Below, one piece after another: positions 1-11,140 of a stretch of 64,000 nt of DNA. The translations under genes and the position numbers were made by a program. Each line of letters opens with the position of its first letter. Positions within the stretch are counted from its first letter, which is position 1. A model generated the notes under the pieces. That model did not search any database. It was not told the origin of the DNA and saw nothing but the letters and a program-made list of their open reading frames with translations. This stretch comes from Dryocola clanedunensis subsp. sulfonylureivorans (lineage in GTDB: Bacteria > Pseudomonadota > Gammaproteobacteria > Enterobacterales > Enterobacteriaceae): contig NZ_JAERMU010000002.1 of the NCBI RefSeq assembly GCF_016756775.1, positions 124,001 through 188,000 on the forward strand, in the 5' to 3' direction.

Positions 1-805
1 CCGTTGGGGTTTGCAAAGTGAACTCCGTGCCGTGCGTGGTGATGTGCAGGTTGGTCGCCGTGAAATCGCTGTCAGCCGCATTCGGTGAGAAGCGCCAGAC
101 TTTGCGCTCGCCAATCACTTCCTGCCAGTTCAGCCAGTCGTTATTGTCGGCATTGAGAATGGCGATGCCGTTGGCGGGCAGGCCGGCGTAAATCTCGCCT
201 TTTGCTTTTGCCACGCCGGCCAGGGAGCCAAATCCTTCCAGATGTGCTGCTGCAAGGTTGTTAACCAGGGCAGCTTCCGGGCGGGTCAGTCCTACCGTCC
301 AGGCAATTTCACCCTGATGGTTGGCGCCGAGTTCAATGACCGCATAGTCATACTCTGGCGTCAGGCGCAGCAGCGTCATGGGCACGCCGATGTCGTTATT
401 CAGATTCCCGGCGGTGTACAGCGTGTTACCGCACTGGCGCAGAATGGCAGCCGCCATCTCTTTAACAGAGGTTTTCCCGGATGAACCGGTAAGGGCAACA
501 ATACGAGCGGGCACCTGCTGACGGACCCACGCGGCCAGCTGGCCAAACGCGAGGCGGGTGTCATCAACCACCAGCTGAGGAACATCAATTGGCAGTTTAC
601 GGCTCACCAGCAGTGCGCCAGCCCCGCCGTTTACGGCATCCTGCGCAAAATCGTGCGCGTCGAAACGCTCACCTTTCAGCGCCACAAACAGGCAGCCCGG
701 GGTTAATTTTCGCGTATCGGTGGTGACATCGATGATGTCGTTATCTGAGCCATACAGCTGACCAGGCAGGATTTCTGCCAGTTTGCTGAGCGCTACGCGG
801 ATCAT
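1..805 (-). CDS. murF: UDP-N-acetylmuramoyl-tripeptide--D-alanyl-D-alanine ligase, N-terminal part
   Basis: Partial gene: the ATG is at 805 and the reading frame runs off the left edge, leaving about 268 codons visible (the family is about 450 residues). MurF is the cytoplasmic ligase that adds D-Ala-D-Ala to the UDP-MurNAc-tripeptide, using ATP. The translation I read from the minus strand contains the Mur-ligase P-loop GSSGKTS at residues 107-113 and continues into the central domain ([12 protein letters not shown]). The start overlaps the murE stop in an ATGA, so translation is probably coupled. It is the last visible gene of the dcw cluster. Confidence 0.96.
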   Translation of the reverse strand, partial: MIRVALSKLAEILPGQLYGSDNDIIDVTTDTRKLTPGCLFVALKGERFDAHDFAQDAVNGGAGALLVSRKLPIDVPQLVVDDTRLAFGQLAAWVRQQVPARIVALTGSSGKTSVKEMAAAILRQCGNTLYTAGNLNNDIGVPMTLLRLTPEYDYAVIELGANHQGEIAWTVGLTRPEAALVNNLAAAHLEGFGSLAGVAKAKGEIYAGLPANGIAILNADNNDWLNWQEVIGERKVWRFSPNAADSDFTATNLHITTHGTEFTLQTPT

Positions 806-2289
806 GCTACGACTCCCAGCAGGCGAGCAGCGGTTACGCGGTCGGAATAGTCCAGACGGCGAGTGCCGACAATCTGATAATCTTCATGGCCTTTACCCGC
901 CACCAGCACCACATCATTCTCTTTGGCCTGCATGATGGCATTGGTTACAGCTTCGGCACGGCCAGCAACCACATAAGCGCGGCCTGCGTCGAGCATGCCG
1001 GCCAGAATATCGTTCACGATGGCTTTAGGCTCTTCTGTTCTTGGGTTGTCATCGGTGACCACAACCACATCAGCATACTGTTCAGCAATCGCGCCCATCA
1101 TTGGACGTTTACCTTTATCACGGTCGCCGCCGCAGCCAAACACGCACCATAATTTGCCCGTACAGTGCAGGCGAGCAGCCTGGAGCGCTTTTTCAAGCGC
1201 ATCCGGCGTGTGCGCGTAATCCACCACTACGGTAGTTTTACCCGGTGCGGTGAACACTTCCATACGCCCACAAACAGGCTGCAAACGTTGTGCGGTTTTC
1301 AGTAAATCCTGAAGCGGATAGCCCAGCGCCAGCAGCGTAGCCAGCGCCAGCAACAGATTGCTGACGTTAAACGCGCCCATCAGGCGGCTTTCTATTTCGC
1401 CATCGCCCCAGGAGGAGCTGAACTGGATAGTGGCACCACCATCGTGATAATGCACATTGGTTGCTTTCAACCAGCGTCCACGGCATCCCGACTGAAGATT
1501 GTCTTCCATGGTCACCGCCACGGCATCCGGCAAACGTGCAAGCCACTTGCGGCCGACTTCGTCATCAGCGTTGATGATGGCCTGCCCGGCTTCGTGCTCG
1601 GAGAACAGCAGCCATTTAGCCGCTTCGTAGCCAGCCATATCGCCATGGTAGTCCAGGTGATCGCGGCTCAGGTTGGTGAATACGGAGGCCTGGAATTTCA
1701 GCGCCGCAACGCGATGCTGCACCAGGCCGTGGGAAGAGACTTCCATCGCGGCAAAAGAGGCACCCTGCTCGTGCAGGTTAGAGAGGATTTGTTGGACGTC
1801 CACGGCGGAGCCGGTGGTGTTCTCGGTCGGTATGACCTGACCTAACAGCCCGTTGCCCACCGTGCCCATTACGGCACTGGTTTCGCCCAGCAGCGTGGCC
1901 CACTGCGCCAGCAGCTGCGTGGTAGTGGTTTTACCGTTAGTGCCGGTCACGCCAACCAGCCGCAGGGCGGAGGATGGCTCATGGTAAAAACGGCCTGCCA
2001 GGGCAGAGAGACGCTGATGCAGCTGGCTGAGGTAAATCACCGGCACGCCGTGCATCTCACGGATTTCGCCGTCCTGGGCAACGCCATCTGCTTCAGCCAC
2101 GACGGCAGCTACGCCCTGCGCAATCGCCTGCGGGATATACCGACGCCCGTCCGCCTGATGACCGACCACCGCCACAAAAAGGTCGCCCGCAGCCGCCACG
2201 CGGCTGTCGAGTGTCATCTCTCGCAGTGCTCTCTCCGGTACCATTGGCACCCACGGAGCGAGAAGGTCGCGCAAATTACGATCTGCCAC
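802..2289 (-). CDS. murE: UDP-N-acetylmuramoyl-L-alanyl-D-glutamate--2,6-diaminopimelate ligase
   Basis: 495 residues, the usual length for enterobacterial MurE. It adds meso-diaminopimelate to UDP-MurNAc-L-Ala-D-Glu in the cytoplasm, with ATP. Visible motifs are the P-loop GTNGKTTT in the central domain and DNPR in the C-terminal domain, the signature of enzymes that select meso-DAP rather than lysine. The gene overlaps the end of ftsI by 14 nt and the start of murF by 4 nt, in the compact arrangement typical of the dcw cluster. Start and product are secure by homology and operon position. Confidence 0.97.
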   Translation of the reverse strand: MADRNLRDLLAPWVPMVPERALREMTLDSRVAAAGDLFVAVVGHQADGRRYIPQAIAQGVAAVVAEADGVAQDGEIREMHGVPVIYLSQLHQRLSALAGRFYHEPSSALRLVGVTGTNGKTTTTQLLAQWATLLGETSAVMGTVGNGLLGQVIPTENTTGSAVDVQQILSNLHEQGASFAAMEVSSHGLVQHRVAALKFQASVFTNLSRDHLDYHGDMAGYEAAKWLLFSEHEAGQAIINADDEVGRKWLARLPDAVAVTMEDNLQSGCRGRWLKATNVHYHDGGATIQFSSSWGDGEIESRLMGAFNVSNLLLALATLLALGYPLQDLLKTAQRLQPVCGRMEVFTAPGKTTVVVDYAHTPDALEKALQAARLHCTGKLWCVFGCGGDRDKGKRPMMGAIAEQYADVVVVTDDNPRTEEPKAIVNDILAGMLDAGRAYVVAGRAEAVTNAIMQAKENDVVLVAGKGHEDYQIVGTRRLDYSDRVTAARLLGVVA

Positions 2290-4042
2290 CTGATCCCTCT
2301 TTCTGATTAATTACAAATTCGCTTTTTTCACCGGTCGCCAGCGCATCCGGCTCGATGTTCATGGTGCGCAGTACGCCGCCCATGATGGCACCAAACACCG
2401 GTGCCGATACGGCACCACCGTAGTATTTACCCGCCTGCGGATCGTTGATGACCACAACCAACGCAAAGCGTGGGTTGCTGGCCGGTGCGACACCCGCGGT
2501 GTAGGCGATGTATTTGTTGATGTATTTTCCGTCCGGGCCGACCTTTTTCGCCGTACCGGTTTTAATCGCGATACGGTAGCCTTTGATGGCTGCCTTCACA
2601 CCGCCGCCGCCGGGTAGCGCCACGCTCTCCATCATGTGGACAACGGTGCGGACGGTGGATTCCTGGAAGATACGCTCGCCGGGCACCGGCGGATCAACTT
2701 TGGTGATCGACAGCGGTCGGTAAATCCCATAGCTGCCAATCGTTGCGTAGACTCGCGCTAACTGTAACGGCGTTACCATTAGCCCGTAGCCGAAAGAGAA
2801 GGTGGCCCTCTCTATGTCAGACCACCGTTGTTTTTGAGGATATAAGCCACTGCGTTCCCCGACCAGCCCCAAATTGGTCGCTTTTCCCAGTCCAAAACGT
2901 GAGTAAGTATCTACTAACGCTGAGGAGGGCATCGCTAACGCCAGTTTAGAAACCCCGACGTTACTCGACTTCTGTAGTACCCCGGTAAGGGTCAATTCGC
3001 TGTAGCGCGCCACATCTTTAATTTCATGACCATTGATGCGGTACGGTACGGTATTCAGGACGCTGTTTTCCTGCACGACGCCGCGCTGGAGCGCGGTCAT
3101 GACCACCATCGGTTTCACGGTGGAGCCTGGCTCGAACACGTCAGTGATGGTGCGGTTACGCATGATGTCTTTCGGCGTGCCGCTCAGGTTGTTCGGGTTG
3201 TACGATGGGCTGTTCGCCATCGCCAGCACTTCCCCGGTATTCACATCCACCAGCACGGCGCTGCCCGACTCGGCTTTGTTAAACGCTACCGCATTGTTCA
3301 GTTCGCGATACACCAGCGCCTGCAGGCGTTCATCAATGCTTAAAGCCAGGTTATGGGCCGCCTGGCTGTCGGTAGAGGAGATGTCTTCGATAACGCGACC
3401 GTAGCGGTCTTTACGCACGACGCGTTCACCGGGCTGGCCGGTGAGCCATTTATCGAAGCTTTTTTCAACGCCCTCAATGCCCTGGCTGTCGACGTTGGTG
3501 AAACCAATGAGGTGAGCGGTGACTTCGCCAGAAGGATAGTAACGGCGCGATTCTTCGCGCAGGTGAATCCCCGGCAGCTTCAGTTTTTTGATGTAGTCGC
3601 CGATATCCGGGTTCACCTGACGGGCCAGGTAGATAAAGCGTCCCTTCGGGTTGCTGTTAACGCGGGAAGCGAGCTGATCGAGTGGAATTTTAAGCGCGTC
3701 GGCGAGTGCCTTCCAACGGTTATCCAGAGTAATGCCGCCAGCGTCATGCAGCTCCTTAGGATCTGCCCAAATCGCTTTTACCGGCACGCTGACCGCTAAC
3801 GGACGACCGGCGCGATCGCTGATCATGCCGCGTGACGTTGAGACTTCCTGTACGCGCAGGGAACGCATATCCCCCTGGCGCACCAGCATGTCAGGCGCGA
3901 TGATTTGCAGCCAGGCTACACGGCCTAACAGGAACGCCAGCGCTAACAATATGCAACCGCAAAGCAACGCAAAACGCCAACCGATAAAGTTGGCCTGCTC
4001 TTCCTGGCGTTTTGGTTTAAGCTTTTTTGCCGCTGCTCTCAT
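2276..4042 (-). CDS. ftsI: Peptidoglycan D,D-transpeptidase FtsI (PBP3)
   Basis: 588 residues, like E. coli PBP3. It is the essential division transpeptidase that cross-links septal peptidoglycan; it is anchored by one N-terminal membrane segment (about residues 22-42) with its domains in the periplasm. The three penicillin-binding motifs sit where they do in E. coli: S307-T-V-K310 (acyl-enzyme serine), S359-S-N361, and KTG near 494-496. I see no insertion near residue 333, the place where YRIN/YRIK insertions reduce beta-lactam binding in some E. coli isolates. It lies 15 nt after ftsL and overlaps murE. Confidence 0.97.
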   Translation of the reverse strand: MRAAAKKLKPKRQEEQANFIGWRFALLCGCILLALAFLLGRVAWLQIIAPDMLVRQGDMRSLRVQEVSTSRGMISDRAGRPLAVSVPVKAIWADPKELHDAGGITLDNRWKALADALKIPLDQLASRVNSNPKGRFIYLARQVNPDIGDYIKKLKLPGIHLREESRRYYPSGEVTAHLIGFTNVDSQGIEGVEKSFDKWLTGQPGERVVRKDRYGRVIEDISSTDSQAAHNLALSIDERLQALVYRELNNAVAFNKAESGSAVLVDVNTGEVLAMANSPSYNPNNLSGTPKDIMRNRTITDVFEPGSTVKPMVVMTALQRGVVQENSVLNTVPYRINGHEIKDVARYSELTLTGVLQKSSNVGVSKLALAMPSSALVDTYSRFGLGKATNLGLVGERSGLYPQKQRWSDIERATFSFGYGLMVTPLQLARVYATIGSYGIYRPLSITKVDPPVPGERIFQESTVRTVVHMMESVALPGGGGVKAAIKGYRIAIKTGTAKKVGPDGKYINKYIAYTAGVAPASNPRFALVVVINDPQAGKYYGGAVSAPVFGAIMGGVLRTMNIEPDALATGEKSEFVINQKEGSGGRS

Positions 4043-4057
4043 CTGTCGCGCTAATCC

Positions 4058-4420
4058 TTATTGCTGAACTACGATGTTTTCCTGTGAAGGATCGACATGC
4101 TGCAGCTGCAGCTTTTCCGTCGCGATCCTTTCAACCCGGCTATGATCGCCGAGCGCGTTTTCTTCCAGAATTAAGTTGCGCCATTCAATATCCAGCGCAT
4201 CGCGTTCCACGACCATCTGTTCGCGCTGAGCGGTGAGCAGACGGGTGTGGTGCGCGGTAGTGACCACGGAAATCGCGGTAAAAATAATGGCGATGAACAG
4301 GCAGAGTGGCAGTTTGCCGTGGCGAAACAGATCGCCGCCAATAACCGCTGGCAGCGCGTGCCGCTCGTTGCTGCCAAGCTGGGTCACTTTCCCCAGGGCT
4401 TCTGACACTCTGTTGATCAT
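4058..4420 (-). CDS. ftsL: Cell division protein FtsL
   Basis: 120 residues, a bitopic inner-membrane divisome protein that forms the FtsQLB complex and helps activate FtsWI. The sequence shows a short cytoplasmic tail of about 35 residues, one hydrophobic segment (about residues 36-56) and a periplasmic helix rich in spaced hydrophobic residues that forms a coiled coil in the family. The start overlaps the rsmH stop by 4 nt (ATGA), so the two are probably translationally coupled. Two out-of-frame ORFs of 68 and 101 codons in the same stretch are shadows. Confidence 0.95.
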   Translation of the reverse strand: MINRVSEALGKVTQLGSNERHALPAVIGGDLFRHGKLPLCLFIAIIFTAISVVTTAHHTRLLTAQREQMVVERDALDIEWRNLILEENALGDHSRVERIATEKLQLQHVDPSQENIVVQQ

Positions 4421-5358
4421 GCGTTCGTCCTCTCAGCGATACGCAGCACCGAACTCCGGGCGCGAACGTTTTCCGCCACTTCCGCTTCACCCGGCATCAT
4501 CTTGCCGAGGGATTTCAGATAGCGGCCACCGAGTTTGTTCAGCTGTGCTTCCGTCATCGGTAAACCAGCCGGCACCTGTGGGCCACGGCTGTTTTCACGC
4601 ATGAAGCGTTTAACAATACGGTCTTCCAGAGAGTGGAAGCTGATAATCGACAGACGTCCGCCTGGTGATAATGCTTCGATGGAACCTTTCAGCGCCTTCT
4701 CAATCTCTTCAAGTTCGCTGTTAATCCAGATGCGAATAGCCTGGAACGTGCGTGTTGCCGGATGTTTGAACTTATCTTTGACCGGCATAGCAGCCGCGAC
4801 AACCGCAGCCAGCTCTTTGGTACGCGTCATTGGCTCTTCGCGATTGCGTTCGATAATGGCACGTGCAATGCGTTTACCGAACTTCTCTTCGCCGAAGGTT
4901 TTAATCACCCAGGCGATATCGGCTTCGTCAGCGGTCAACAACCACTGCGCAGCGGACTGACCACGGGTGGGGTCCATACGCATATCCAGCGGGCCATCGC
5001 GCATAAATGAGAAGCCGCGTTCAGCGTCGTCAAGCTGCGGGGAGGAAACGCCAAGATCAAGCAGGATCCCGTCGATTTTACCGGTAAGCCCGCGCTCACT
5101 AACATATTGCGCAAGCTCAGAGAAAGGTCCGTGAATGATGGAGAAACGAGGGTCATCAATGGCTTTGGCGGCAGCAATTGCCTGCGGATCGCGGTCAATA
5201 GCCAGCAGACGTCCTTCTGCTCCCAGCTGGGAGAGAATCAGTTGTGAGTGGCCACCGCGACCAAACGTGCCATCAATGTAGATGCCATCGTGACGAATAT
5301 TAAGGCCATTGACGGCCTCATCAAGCAGCACCGTAGTATGTTTAAAATTTTCCATCAT
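4417..5358 (-). CDS. rsmH: 16S rRNA (cytosine(1402)-N(4))-methyltransferase RsmH
   Basis: 313 residues, identical in length to E. coli RsmH (MraW). It uses S-adenosylmethionine to N4-methylate C1402 of 16S rRNA in the ribosomal P site. The SAM-binding stretch [10 protein letters not shown] lies near residue 30, and the conserved [11 protein letters not shown] segment is in the C-terminal half. It follows mraZ with a gap of only 3 nt and overlaps ftsL by 4 nt. The alternative start one codon in (MENFKHTTV) cannot be excluded. Confidence 0.96.
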   Translation of the reverse strand: MMENFKHTTVLLDEAVNGLNIRHDGIYIDGTFGRGGHSQLILSQLGAEGRLLAIDRDPQAIAAAKAIDDPRFSIIHGPFSELAQYVSERGLTGKIDGILLDLGVSSPQLDDAERGFSFMRDGPLDMRMDPTRGQSAAQWLLTADEADIAWVIKTFGEEKFGKRIARAIIERNREEPMTRTKELAAVVAAAMPVKDKFKHPATRTFQAIRIWINSELEEIEKALKGSIEALSPGGRLSIISFHSLEDRIVKRFMRENSRGPQVPAGLPMTEAQLNKLGGRYLKSLGKMMPGEAEVAENVRARSSVLRIAERTNA

Positions 5359-5361
5359 TAC

Positions 5362-5820
5362 TTATAGTGACAAGTCCTGCAGGCGGTCCGACAGCTCTGT
5401 CGTCGTAGCCTGCTCAGCGTCGATGTCTTCCTTAACTTGTAGATGCCAGGTCGCTTCATCCCACAGTTCAAACTTATTGAACTGCCCGACCAGCATGACT
5501 TCTTTGGTCAGCCCGGCGTGCTGGCGTAAAACAGGCGCCAACAGTAATCGCCCGGCACTATCCATCTGACATTCACTGGCATGCCCCAGTAACAGACGCT
5601 GAACGCGACGTTCTGCGGGGTTCATGCTCGACAAACGGGCTAGCTTTTGTTCAATAATTTCCCATTCGGGAAGGGTATAGAGCAGCAGGCAGGGGTGATG
5701 GATGTCGATGGTACAAACCATCTGACCTTCAGAGGTATCGATCAGCTTTTCCCGGTAACGGGTAGGTACGGCGAGCCGCCCCTTGCTGTCGAGATTGACT
5801 AATGTTGCCCCACGGAACAT
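5362..5820 (-). CDS. mraZ: Transcriptional regulator MraZ
   Basis: 152 residues, first gene of the dcw cluster. MraZ is an AbrB/SpoVT-like (swapped-hairpin) DNA-binding protein that forms a ring and represses its own operon by binding direct TGGGN repeats. Two copies of the MraZ fold are visible, beginning around [15 protein letters not shown] and around the second DSAGRLLL segment. Its predicted binding sites lie directly upstream (5849-5873), supporting autoregulation here. Confidence 0.96.
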   Translation of the reverse strand: MFRGATLVNLDSKGRLAVPTRYREKLIDTSEGQMVCTIDIHHPCLLLYTLPEWEIIEQKLARLSSMNPAERRVQRLLLGHASECQMDSAGRLLLAPVLRQHAGLTKEVMLVGQFNKFELWDEATWHLQVKEDIDAEQATTTELSDRLQDLSL

Positions 5821-5848
5821 GCCAGCCTCACCCTAAATTGACCCTTTC

Positions 5849-5873
5849 CACCACTTTACCCCACAAATTCCCA
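5849..5873 (-). promoter_or_regulatory. MraZ-box array upstream of mraZ
   Basis: Read on the minus strand this is TGGGA-N5-TGGGG-N5-TGGTG: three pentamers at exact 10-bp intervals (5869-5873, 5859-5863, 5849-5853). The spacing matches the TGGGN repeats bound by MraZ in other bacteria. The array lies between the predicted -10 element and the mraZ start, the position expected for autorepression. The third repeat is degenerate. Confidence 0.8.
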
Positions 5874-5881
5874 CATAAAGG

Positions 5882-5911
5882 AGTTTACGGAGCGGAGGAA
5901 AAGCTTGTCAA
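5882..5911 (-). promoter_or_regulatory. Predicted Pmra promoter of the dcw cluster
   Basis: On the minus strand, a perfect -35 TTGACA (5911-5906) is followed after 18 bp by TAAACT as -10 (5887-5882), predicting a transcript start near 5875 just ahead of the MraZ boxes. It corresponds in position to the E. coli mraZ promoter that drives much of the division cluster. The rest of the 5912-6354 interval holds nothing I can assign. A 108-codon minus-strand ORF through it overlaps this promoter and resembles nothing I know. Confidence 0.75.
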
Positions 5912-6354
5912 GCAAGCCTCGTCGCTGCGGGAAATAAATTTCCTCACCTAAGCGATTGAAAAATGGCTGGCGTGAAAAGCACTGCTTTAGCGAGGCGGAA
6001 ATTAACGTTATGAATATTTGAAAGAAAAGAGACGAATAAACACGTTGTTCGTTAAATCGACTGAAAACCTGATAACAAAAACACAAAGTACTCAGTTTGC
6101 GACGCGGTCGGCATTTTAAGGTATTTCCCTGCAGGATAACAGCGTCAGATGCAGGCGGAACGCAGCCCAGGGGCGGGCTCACAGCGGTAAGAAGAATTAT
6201 TGTTTATTTATCCGACACTTTTTATCCATTGGTATGTAACAAAATAATACAGAGGGGCTAGTTATTACTTTTTGGCATTACTTTCTTTACATAAATGCCG
6301 ACAAAATTAATTACCTGAAATAATAAGGGAAATTACAGAAGAAAAGTCTTATTT

Positions 6355-6378
6355 AAAAAAGGCAGCGGAAACTGCCTT
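6355..6378 (-). terminator. Rho-independent terminator of cra
   Basis: AAGGCAG and CTGCCTT (6359-6365 and 6372-6378) form a 7-bp stem with a 6-nt loop. Read on the minus strand, a run of T follows it (6360-6355). It lies just after the cra stop codon. Confidence 0.85.
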
Positions 6379-6391
6379 CAAATTATTGGCA

Positions 6392-7396
6392 TCAGTGGCG
6401 GCTTAAACTTCCGCGGCGATACAGGTTACGCCGTATACGCGTCAGTCCTGCTTTCGGTTTACGAGGCTCGTCAAGGCTGGCAAGCACCAGCTCCAGCACA
6501 CGTTCCGCAACATCGCGGTGGCGCTGGGCTACGGCCAGAACCGGGCATTGCAGGAAATCCAGCAGCTCGTGATCCCCGAAAGTCGCAATGGCCAGCTCCG
6601 AAGGTAAGCGCCCTTCGCGACGTAAGGTTACGTCCATCACGCCCTGCAACAAGGCGAAGGAAGTGGTGAATAACGCCTGCGGCATCGGATGCGTTTCCAG
6701 CCATTTTTCAAATAGCTGTGCTGCGGCTTCACGCTCATAACTATTGGCGTACAAGAAATTGACTTCGCGGGGGTCATCTTTCCACGCTGTTCGGAATCCC
6801 TGCTCACGCAAGTAGCTAACAGAAAGCTCAGGCAGCGCCCCCAGATAAAGGATGGTGTCAGCAGGAAATTTACGCAGCTCTTCGGCCAGCATCTCAGCAT
6901 CGTCCTGATCGGCCCCAACAACGCTGGTAAAATGTTCACGATCCAGCGCGCGATCGAGCGCAATGATTGGGAAAGGGTCGTTTGCCCAACGTTGATAAAA
7001 CGGGTGCTCCGGAGGCAGAGAAGTTGAAACGATTATCGCATCAACCTGCCGTTGGAGGAGGTGCTCAATGCAGCGCATCTCGTTATCTGGCTGATCCTCA
7101 GAACAGGCGATCAGCAGCTGGTAGCCGCGCTGACGCGCCTGACGCTCCAGATAATTAGCGATTCGGGTATAACTGGTGTTTTCCAGATCAGGTATAACGA
7201 GACCTATTGAGCGCGTGCGCCCCGCCCGCAAACCTGCCGCCACCGCATTGGGGTGGTAGTTATGTTCGCGTACAACCGCCATGACTTTCTCAACGGTCTT
7301 GTCACTGACACGATACTGCTTTGCTTTACCGTTGATGACGTAGCTCGCCGTGGTGCGAGATACTCCAGCCAGGCGCGCGATTTCATCCAATTTCAC
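6392..7396 (-). CDS. cra: Catabolite repressor/activator Cra (FruR)
   Basis: 334 residues, the E. coli length. Cra is a LacI/GalR-family dimeric regulator that responds to fructose-1-phosphate and related metabolites, repressing glycolytic and activating gluconeogenic genes. The N-terminal helix-turn-helix begins [23 protein letters not shown], and a periplasmic-binding-protein-like effector domain follows from about residue 60. The gene is monocistronic, between the ilvIH terminator and the mra promoter, as in E. coli. Confidence 0.97.
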   Translation of the reverse strand: MKLDEIARLAGVSRTTASYVINGKAKQYRVSDKTVEKVMAVVREHNYHPNAVAAGLRAGRTRSIGLVIPDLENTSYTRIANYLERQARQRGYQLLIACSEDQPDNEMRCIEHLLQRQVDAIIVSTSLPPEHPFYQRWANDPFPIIALDRALDREHFTSVVGADQDDAEMLAEELRKFPADTILYLGALPELSVSYLREQGFRTAWKDDPREVNFLYANSYEREAAAQLFEKWLETHPMPQALFTTSFALLQGVMDVTLRREGRLPSELAIATFGDHELLDFLQCPVLAVAQRHRDVAERVLELVLASLDEPRKPKAGLTRIRRNLYRRGSLSRH

Positions 7397-7517
7397 AGAA
7401 GCCCCTTAATCAATAAGTTTTCCAAAACCATACCCTGGTCATGGTTACAACATTGACATCTAAGCGCAGAATAATCACTCCAGCAACTGCTTTTGCGGCC
7501 AGTTGCTGAATGGATTA

Positions 7518-7547
7518 CAAAAAAAAGCCCGGTAGCGGTTACCGGGC
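7518..7547 (-). terminator. Rho-independent terminator of ilvIH
   Basis: GCCCGGTA (7527-7534) pairs with TACCGGGC (7540-7547) around a 5-nt loop. On the minus strand the stem is followed by a run of eight T (7526-7519). It lies 25 nt past the ilvH stop. Confidence 0.9.
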
Positions 7548-7571
7548 ATGTGAATCGAGTCACATTCAGAG

Positions 7572-8063
7572 CTAGCGCATGATCTTATCGCCGCGGGAGA
7601 CGCCGACGATCCCCGAACGCGCAACCTCAACAATTTTCGCGACTTCACGGATGGTATTGAGGAAAGCATCTAGCTTATCGCTGGTGCCGGCAAGCTGAAC
7701 CGTATAAAGCGTTGGCGTCACATCAATGATTTGCCCACGGAAGATTTCCGCGCTGCGTTTCACCTCTTCACGCCCGTAGCCGCTGGCCTGGACTTTGACG
7801 AGCATAATTTCACGCTCGACATGTGCCCCCTGCCCCAGCTCGCTGACACGCAGGACATCGACCAGTTTGTGCAGTTGCTTTTCGATCTGCTCAAGCACTT
7901 TCTGATCGCCGACCGTCTGGATAGTCATGCGAGATAACGTTGGATCGTCGGTAGGCGCTACGGTGAGGCTCTCGATGTTATAGCCACGCTGGGAGAACAG
8001 GCCGATAACGCGCGACAGCGCCCCGGATTCGTTTTCCAGTAAGACAGACAGTATCCGGCGCAT
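7572..8063 (-). CDS. ilvH: Acetolactate synthase III, regulatory subunit
   Basis: 163 residues, matching E. coli IlvH. It is the small subunit of acetohydroxyacid synthase III, binding valine through an N-terminal ACT domain ([20 protein letters not shown]) and conferring feedback inhibition and full activity on IlvI. It starts 1 nt after the ilvI stop, so the two are cotranscribed and probably coupled. Confidence 0.97.
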   Translation of the reverse strand: MRRILSVLLENESGALSRVIGLFSQRGYNIESLTVAPTDDPTLSRMTIQTVGDQKVLEQIEKQLHKLVDVLRVSELGQGAHVEREIMLVKVQASGYGREEVKRSAEIFRGQIIDVTPTLYTVQLAGTSDKLDAFLNTIREVAKIVEVARSGIVGVSRGDKIMR

Positions 8064-8064
8064 A

Positions 8065-9789
8065 TCAGGTTCTCTCCGTTTTGCTTAGCCACATTTCATC
8101 CATTCCCCCGCCGCGAATCTGCATCGGGTAAACGTGCTCGGTTCCGTCCACCATGACATCCACAAACACCAGACGTTGGTTTTTAACGGCCTCGAGCGCC
8201 TCTGCCAGCTTGCTTTCCAGCTCATCAGGCTGAGTAATGCTGATACCCACATGCCCATAAGCTTCGGCGATGCGCACGAAATCAGGCAGCGATTCCATAT
8301 AAGACTGCGAATGACGGCCTGAATAGATCATATCCTGCCATTGTTTGACCATCCCCAGGAAACGGTTGTTCAGATTCAAAACCAACACCGGAAGCCCATA
8401 CTGCAACGCAGTCGACAGCTCCTGAATGTTCATCTGAATACTGCCATCACCGGTCACGCAAACGACGGTTTCGTCTGGCAGAGCCATCTTCACCCCCAGT
8501 GCCGCAGGCAGGCCGAAGCCCATCGTGCCGAGGCCACCAGAGTTAATCCAGCGGCGGGGTTCGTCAAAGGTGTAGTAGAGCGCGGCAAACATCTGGTGCT
8601 GGCCAACATCTGAGGTAACGTACGCCTCACCGTTGGTCAGCTTATAGATCGTTTCGATAACGGCCTGTGGCTTAATTTTCTCGCTCTCGCGGTCAAACTC
8701 CAGACACTGTTTTGCACGCCAGTTTTCAATATGCTGCCACCAGTCGCGGATCTCATCAGCGGATTGTGTTGTCTCTTCCTGAGCTAACAGTTCGAGCATC
8801 TGCTGCAGTACCTGACGGGCATCGCCGACGATAGGGATATCAGCCCCAACCGTTTTAGAAATCGACGTTGGGTCAATATCGATATGCAGCACGGTGGCAT
8901 GCGGGCAGTATTTGGCCAGGTTATTGGTTGTGCGGTCGTCAAAACGCACCCCCACACCGAATATCACATCGGAATTGTGCATCACCATATTGGCTTCATA
9001 GGTGCCATGCATGCCTAACATGCCCATGGCCTGACGATGTGTGCCAGGAAATGCACCCAGCCCCATTAATGAGGAAACGACGGGAACGTTGAGCTTTTCC
9101 GCCAGCTCACGCAGCTCAGCATGGCAGGCAGAAGTAATGGCACCGCCGCCAACATACATGACGGGTTTTTTCGCCGTCAGCAACGTTTGCAAGGCTCGTT
9201 TGATCTGGCCTTTATGTCCCTGAGTCGTCGGATTATAGGAGCGCATGCTCACCGTATCGGGGTAGCTGTACGGGAACTTATTTGCCGGACTCATAATATC
9301 TTTAGGCAGATCAACAACTACCGGGCCAGGACGACCGCTTGCTGCCAGCCAGAACGCTTTCTTGATAACGGTGGGAATATCTTCTGCCTGCTTAACCAGG
9401 AAGCTGTGTTTTACCACCGGGCGAGAGATCCCCACCATGTCACATTCCTGGAAAGCGTCGTAACCAATAAGCGAGGTAGCAACCTGACCGGACAGGATGA
9501 CTAAAGGAATGGAGTCCATATAAGCAGTGGCAATACCTGTTATTGCGTTTGTCGCACCAGGGCCTGAGGTGACCAGCACTACGCCGACTTCCCCTGTGGC
9601 ACGGGCCAGGCCATCAGCCATATGCACGGCCGCTTGTTCGTGGCGAACCAGCACATGCTCAATTCCACCAATGGTGTGGAGCGCGTCGTAAATGTCGAGT
9701 ACTGCGCCTCCGGGATAGCCGAATACATGTTTAACGCCCTGATCGATAAGCGATCGGACGACCATCTCGGCTCCTGACAACATCTCCAT
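8065..9789 (-). CDS. ilvI: Acetolactate synthase III, catalytic subunit
   Basis: 574 residues, as in E. coli. It is the thiamine-diphosphate enzyme that condenses two pyruvates (or pyruvate with 2-ketobutyrate), the first common step of branched-chain amino acid synthesis. The N-terminal catalytic glutamate lies in [15 protein letters not shown]. The ThDP-binding [15 protein letters not shown] motif is in the C-terminal domain, with a FAD-binding middle domain between. In E. coli the operon is activated by Lrp. Confidence 0.97.
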   Translation of the reverse strand: MEMLSGAEMVVRSLIDQGVKHVFGYPGGAVLDIYDALHTIGGIEHVLVRHEQAAVHMADGLARATGEVGVVLVTSGPGATNAITGIATAYMDSIPLVILSGQVATSLIGYDAFQECDMVGISRPVVKHSFLVKQAEDIPTVIKKAFWLAASGRPGPVVVDLPKDIMSPANKFPYSYPDTVSMRSYNPTTQGHKGQIKRALQTLLTAKKPVMYVGGGAITSACHAELRELAEKLNVPVVSSLMGLGAFPGTHRQAMGMLGMHGTYEANMVMHNSDVIFGVGVRFDDRTTNNLAKYCPHATVLHIDIDPTSISKTVGADIPIVGDARQVLQQMLELLAQEETTQSADEIRDWWQHIENWRAKQCLEFDRESEKIKPQAVIETIYKLTNGEAYVTSDVGQHQMFAALYYTFDEPRRWINSGGLGTMGFGLPAALGVKMALPDETVVCVTGDGSIQMNIQELSTALQYGLPVLVLNLNNRFLGMVKQWQDMIYSGRHSQSYMESLPDFVRIAEAYGHVGISITQPDELESKLAEALEAVKNQRLVFVDVMVDGTEHVYPMQIRGGGMDEMWLSKTERT

Positions 9790-10145
9790 GGTTTGCCTCC
9801 AGGCTCACATTTTGACCGGGAGTAGAAATTATCTCCACCCGGTCGATAAGGCAGGTTCTTGGGCCTGCCTGATTTTTATTTCTTGGAATGGTACCTAACA
9901 TAACCGTTGAAAATCAGGCACGCAATCACCCGGCAAAAGCCCGCCAGCTGCCACTTTTCACTTATTTGCTACAAAATACCGTGCCGGCAGCGTTTAGCCC
10001 TGAACAGAAAGGAATATGATGATTGATTATGTTATGAAATGGCCAAATAGCAGGAGATAACTCATTCTTACGCCTGGGAATGTTGATGCTCTGTCTGTTC
10101 ACTCGTCATGACAGCATAAAATGCCAGACTACACTAAATAAAGAG
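9790..10145 (-). promoter_or_regulatory. ilvIH upstream region (probable Lrp-responsive promoter)
   Basis: About 350 bp of AT-rich, non-coding DNA separate ilvI from the leuO terminator. In E. coli the equivalent interval carries several Lrp sites and the ilvIH promoter. A Shine-Dalgarno-like GGAGGCAAACC precedes the ilvI ATG on the minus strand. I could not place the -10/-35 or individual Lrp sites by eye, so the regulatory role is by analogy. Confidence 0.5.
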
Positions 10146-10174
10146 AAAAACCGGATAGCCTCTCTAACCGGTTT
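10146..10174 (-). terminator. Rho-independent terminator of leuO
   Basis: AAACCGG (10148-10154) pairs with CCGGTTT (10168-10174) around a 13-nt loop. On the minus strand the stem runs into a T-rich tail (GGTTTTTCTCTTT). It lies about 20 nt after the leuO stop. Confidence 0.8.
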
Positions 10175-10195
10175 CATTGATCTTTCCGCTGGCGG

Positions 10196-11140
10196 TTATT
10201 TTCCGCAAATAGATGTCAGCAATTCAGCCATCCACTGATGTCCCTTATCTCTGCCTGCGGCTTCATGCCATGACAGATAACAGGTTCGCGTATTTTCTTC
10301 GAGTGGCAGTGGGAATATTTTCAGATTCAGACTTTCAGAAAACTCCTCGGCTAACCAGCGAGGTGCAATAGCCACCAATTGCGTCTGGGAAACAACATTT
10401 AACACGCTAGTCATTGCCATACCCTGATATGAAATACAGGACTGGGTTTGTGGATTTTGATACCAGAGCGCGCTAAAAGAGGCAAAGCGCTCGAGGGAAA
10501 CGACGGCATGCTGCTCGTTATAAACATCAGCTTCTGTTAATGGCGCTAACAATCGTGGATGTTTCTTACTTGCCACCAGCACCATCTCATCTTTAAATAA
10601 CGGTACGCAGGTAAATTCTGGACGACGAAACTCATCGTAACTGATAACGAACTCCGTCTCCTGATAACGTAACTGGTGTTCAATATCTTTGTTTAAGCAA
10701 GACTTAAATAATAGCTGTATGTTTGGCGCGAAATTACGGACGTTATTAAAAATGACTGAGGTTAGCAGGCTGTCCAGCGGGCTGCTGACGCAGAGATGAA
10801 AAATCCTGTCGCTATCAGAAGGTTCAAACTCTGTACCTGGCAATTCATTCTGTACAAGCTGAAGTGCCTGCCGTATTGAGCCAAACAGCTGAAACGCACG
10901 GGCTGTGGGCTGAATACCGCGGCCATATCGAACGAACAGCTCATCATTAAACATGATTTTTAAGCGGGAGACTGCATTGCTGACCGCAGGTTGCGACATG
11001 CCAAGAAGCTGGGCGGCTTTGGTAATGTTTTGCACCTGCATGACTGCGTCAAATACTGTTAATAAATTTAGATCTACCGTGCGTAGCTGAGGTTTAGCAT
11101 TGTCAACCGCCTGCGGTAAATCCAGGTTGTTATCTGACAT
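10196..11140 (-). CDS. leuO: LysR-family regulator LeuO
   Basis: 314 residues, same length and order as E. coli LeuO. It is a LysR-type global regulator that antagonises H-NS silencing. The winged helix-turn-helix is around residues 22-80 ([27 protein letters not shown]), followed by a LysR substrate-binding domain. It lies between ilvIH and the divergently read leuABCD, in the AT-rich setting typical of H-NS-controlled leuO. Confidence 0.96.
   Translation of the reverse strand: MSDNNLDLPQAVDNAKPQLRTVDLNLLTVFDAVMQVQNITKAAQLLGMSQPAVSNAVSRLKIMFNDELFVRYGRGIQPTARAFQLFGSIRQALQLVQNELPGTEFEPSDSDRIFHLCVSSPLDSLLTSVIFNNVRNFAPNIQLLFKSCLNKDIEHQLRYQETEFVISYDEFRRPEFTCVPLFKDEMVLVASKKHPRLLAPLTEADVYNEQHAVVSLERFASFSALWYQNPQTQSCISYQGMAMTSVLNVVSQTQLVAIAPRWLAEEFSESLNLKIFPLPLEENTRTCYLSWHEAAGRDKGHQWMAELLTSICGK

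Noticed and set aside
5856-6182. 108-codon minus-strand ORF between cra and mraZ
   Set aside because: It runs through the predicted Pmra promoter and MraZ boxes, resembles no family, and the same interval is non-coding in E. coli.
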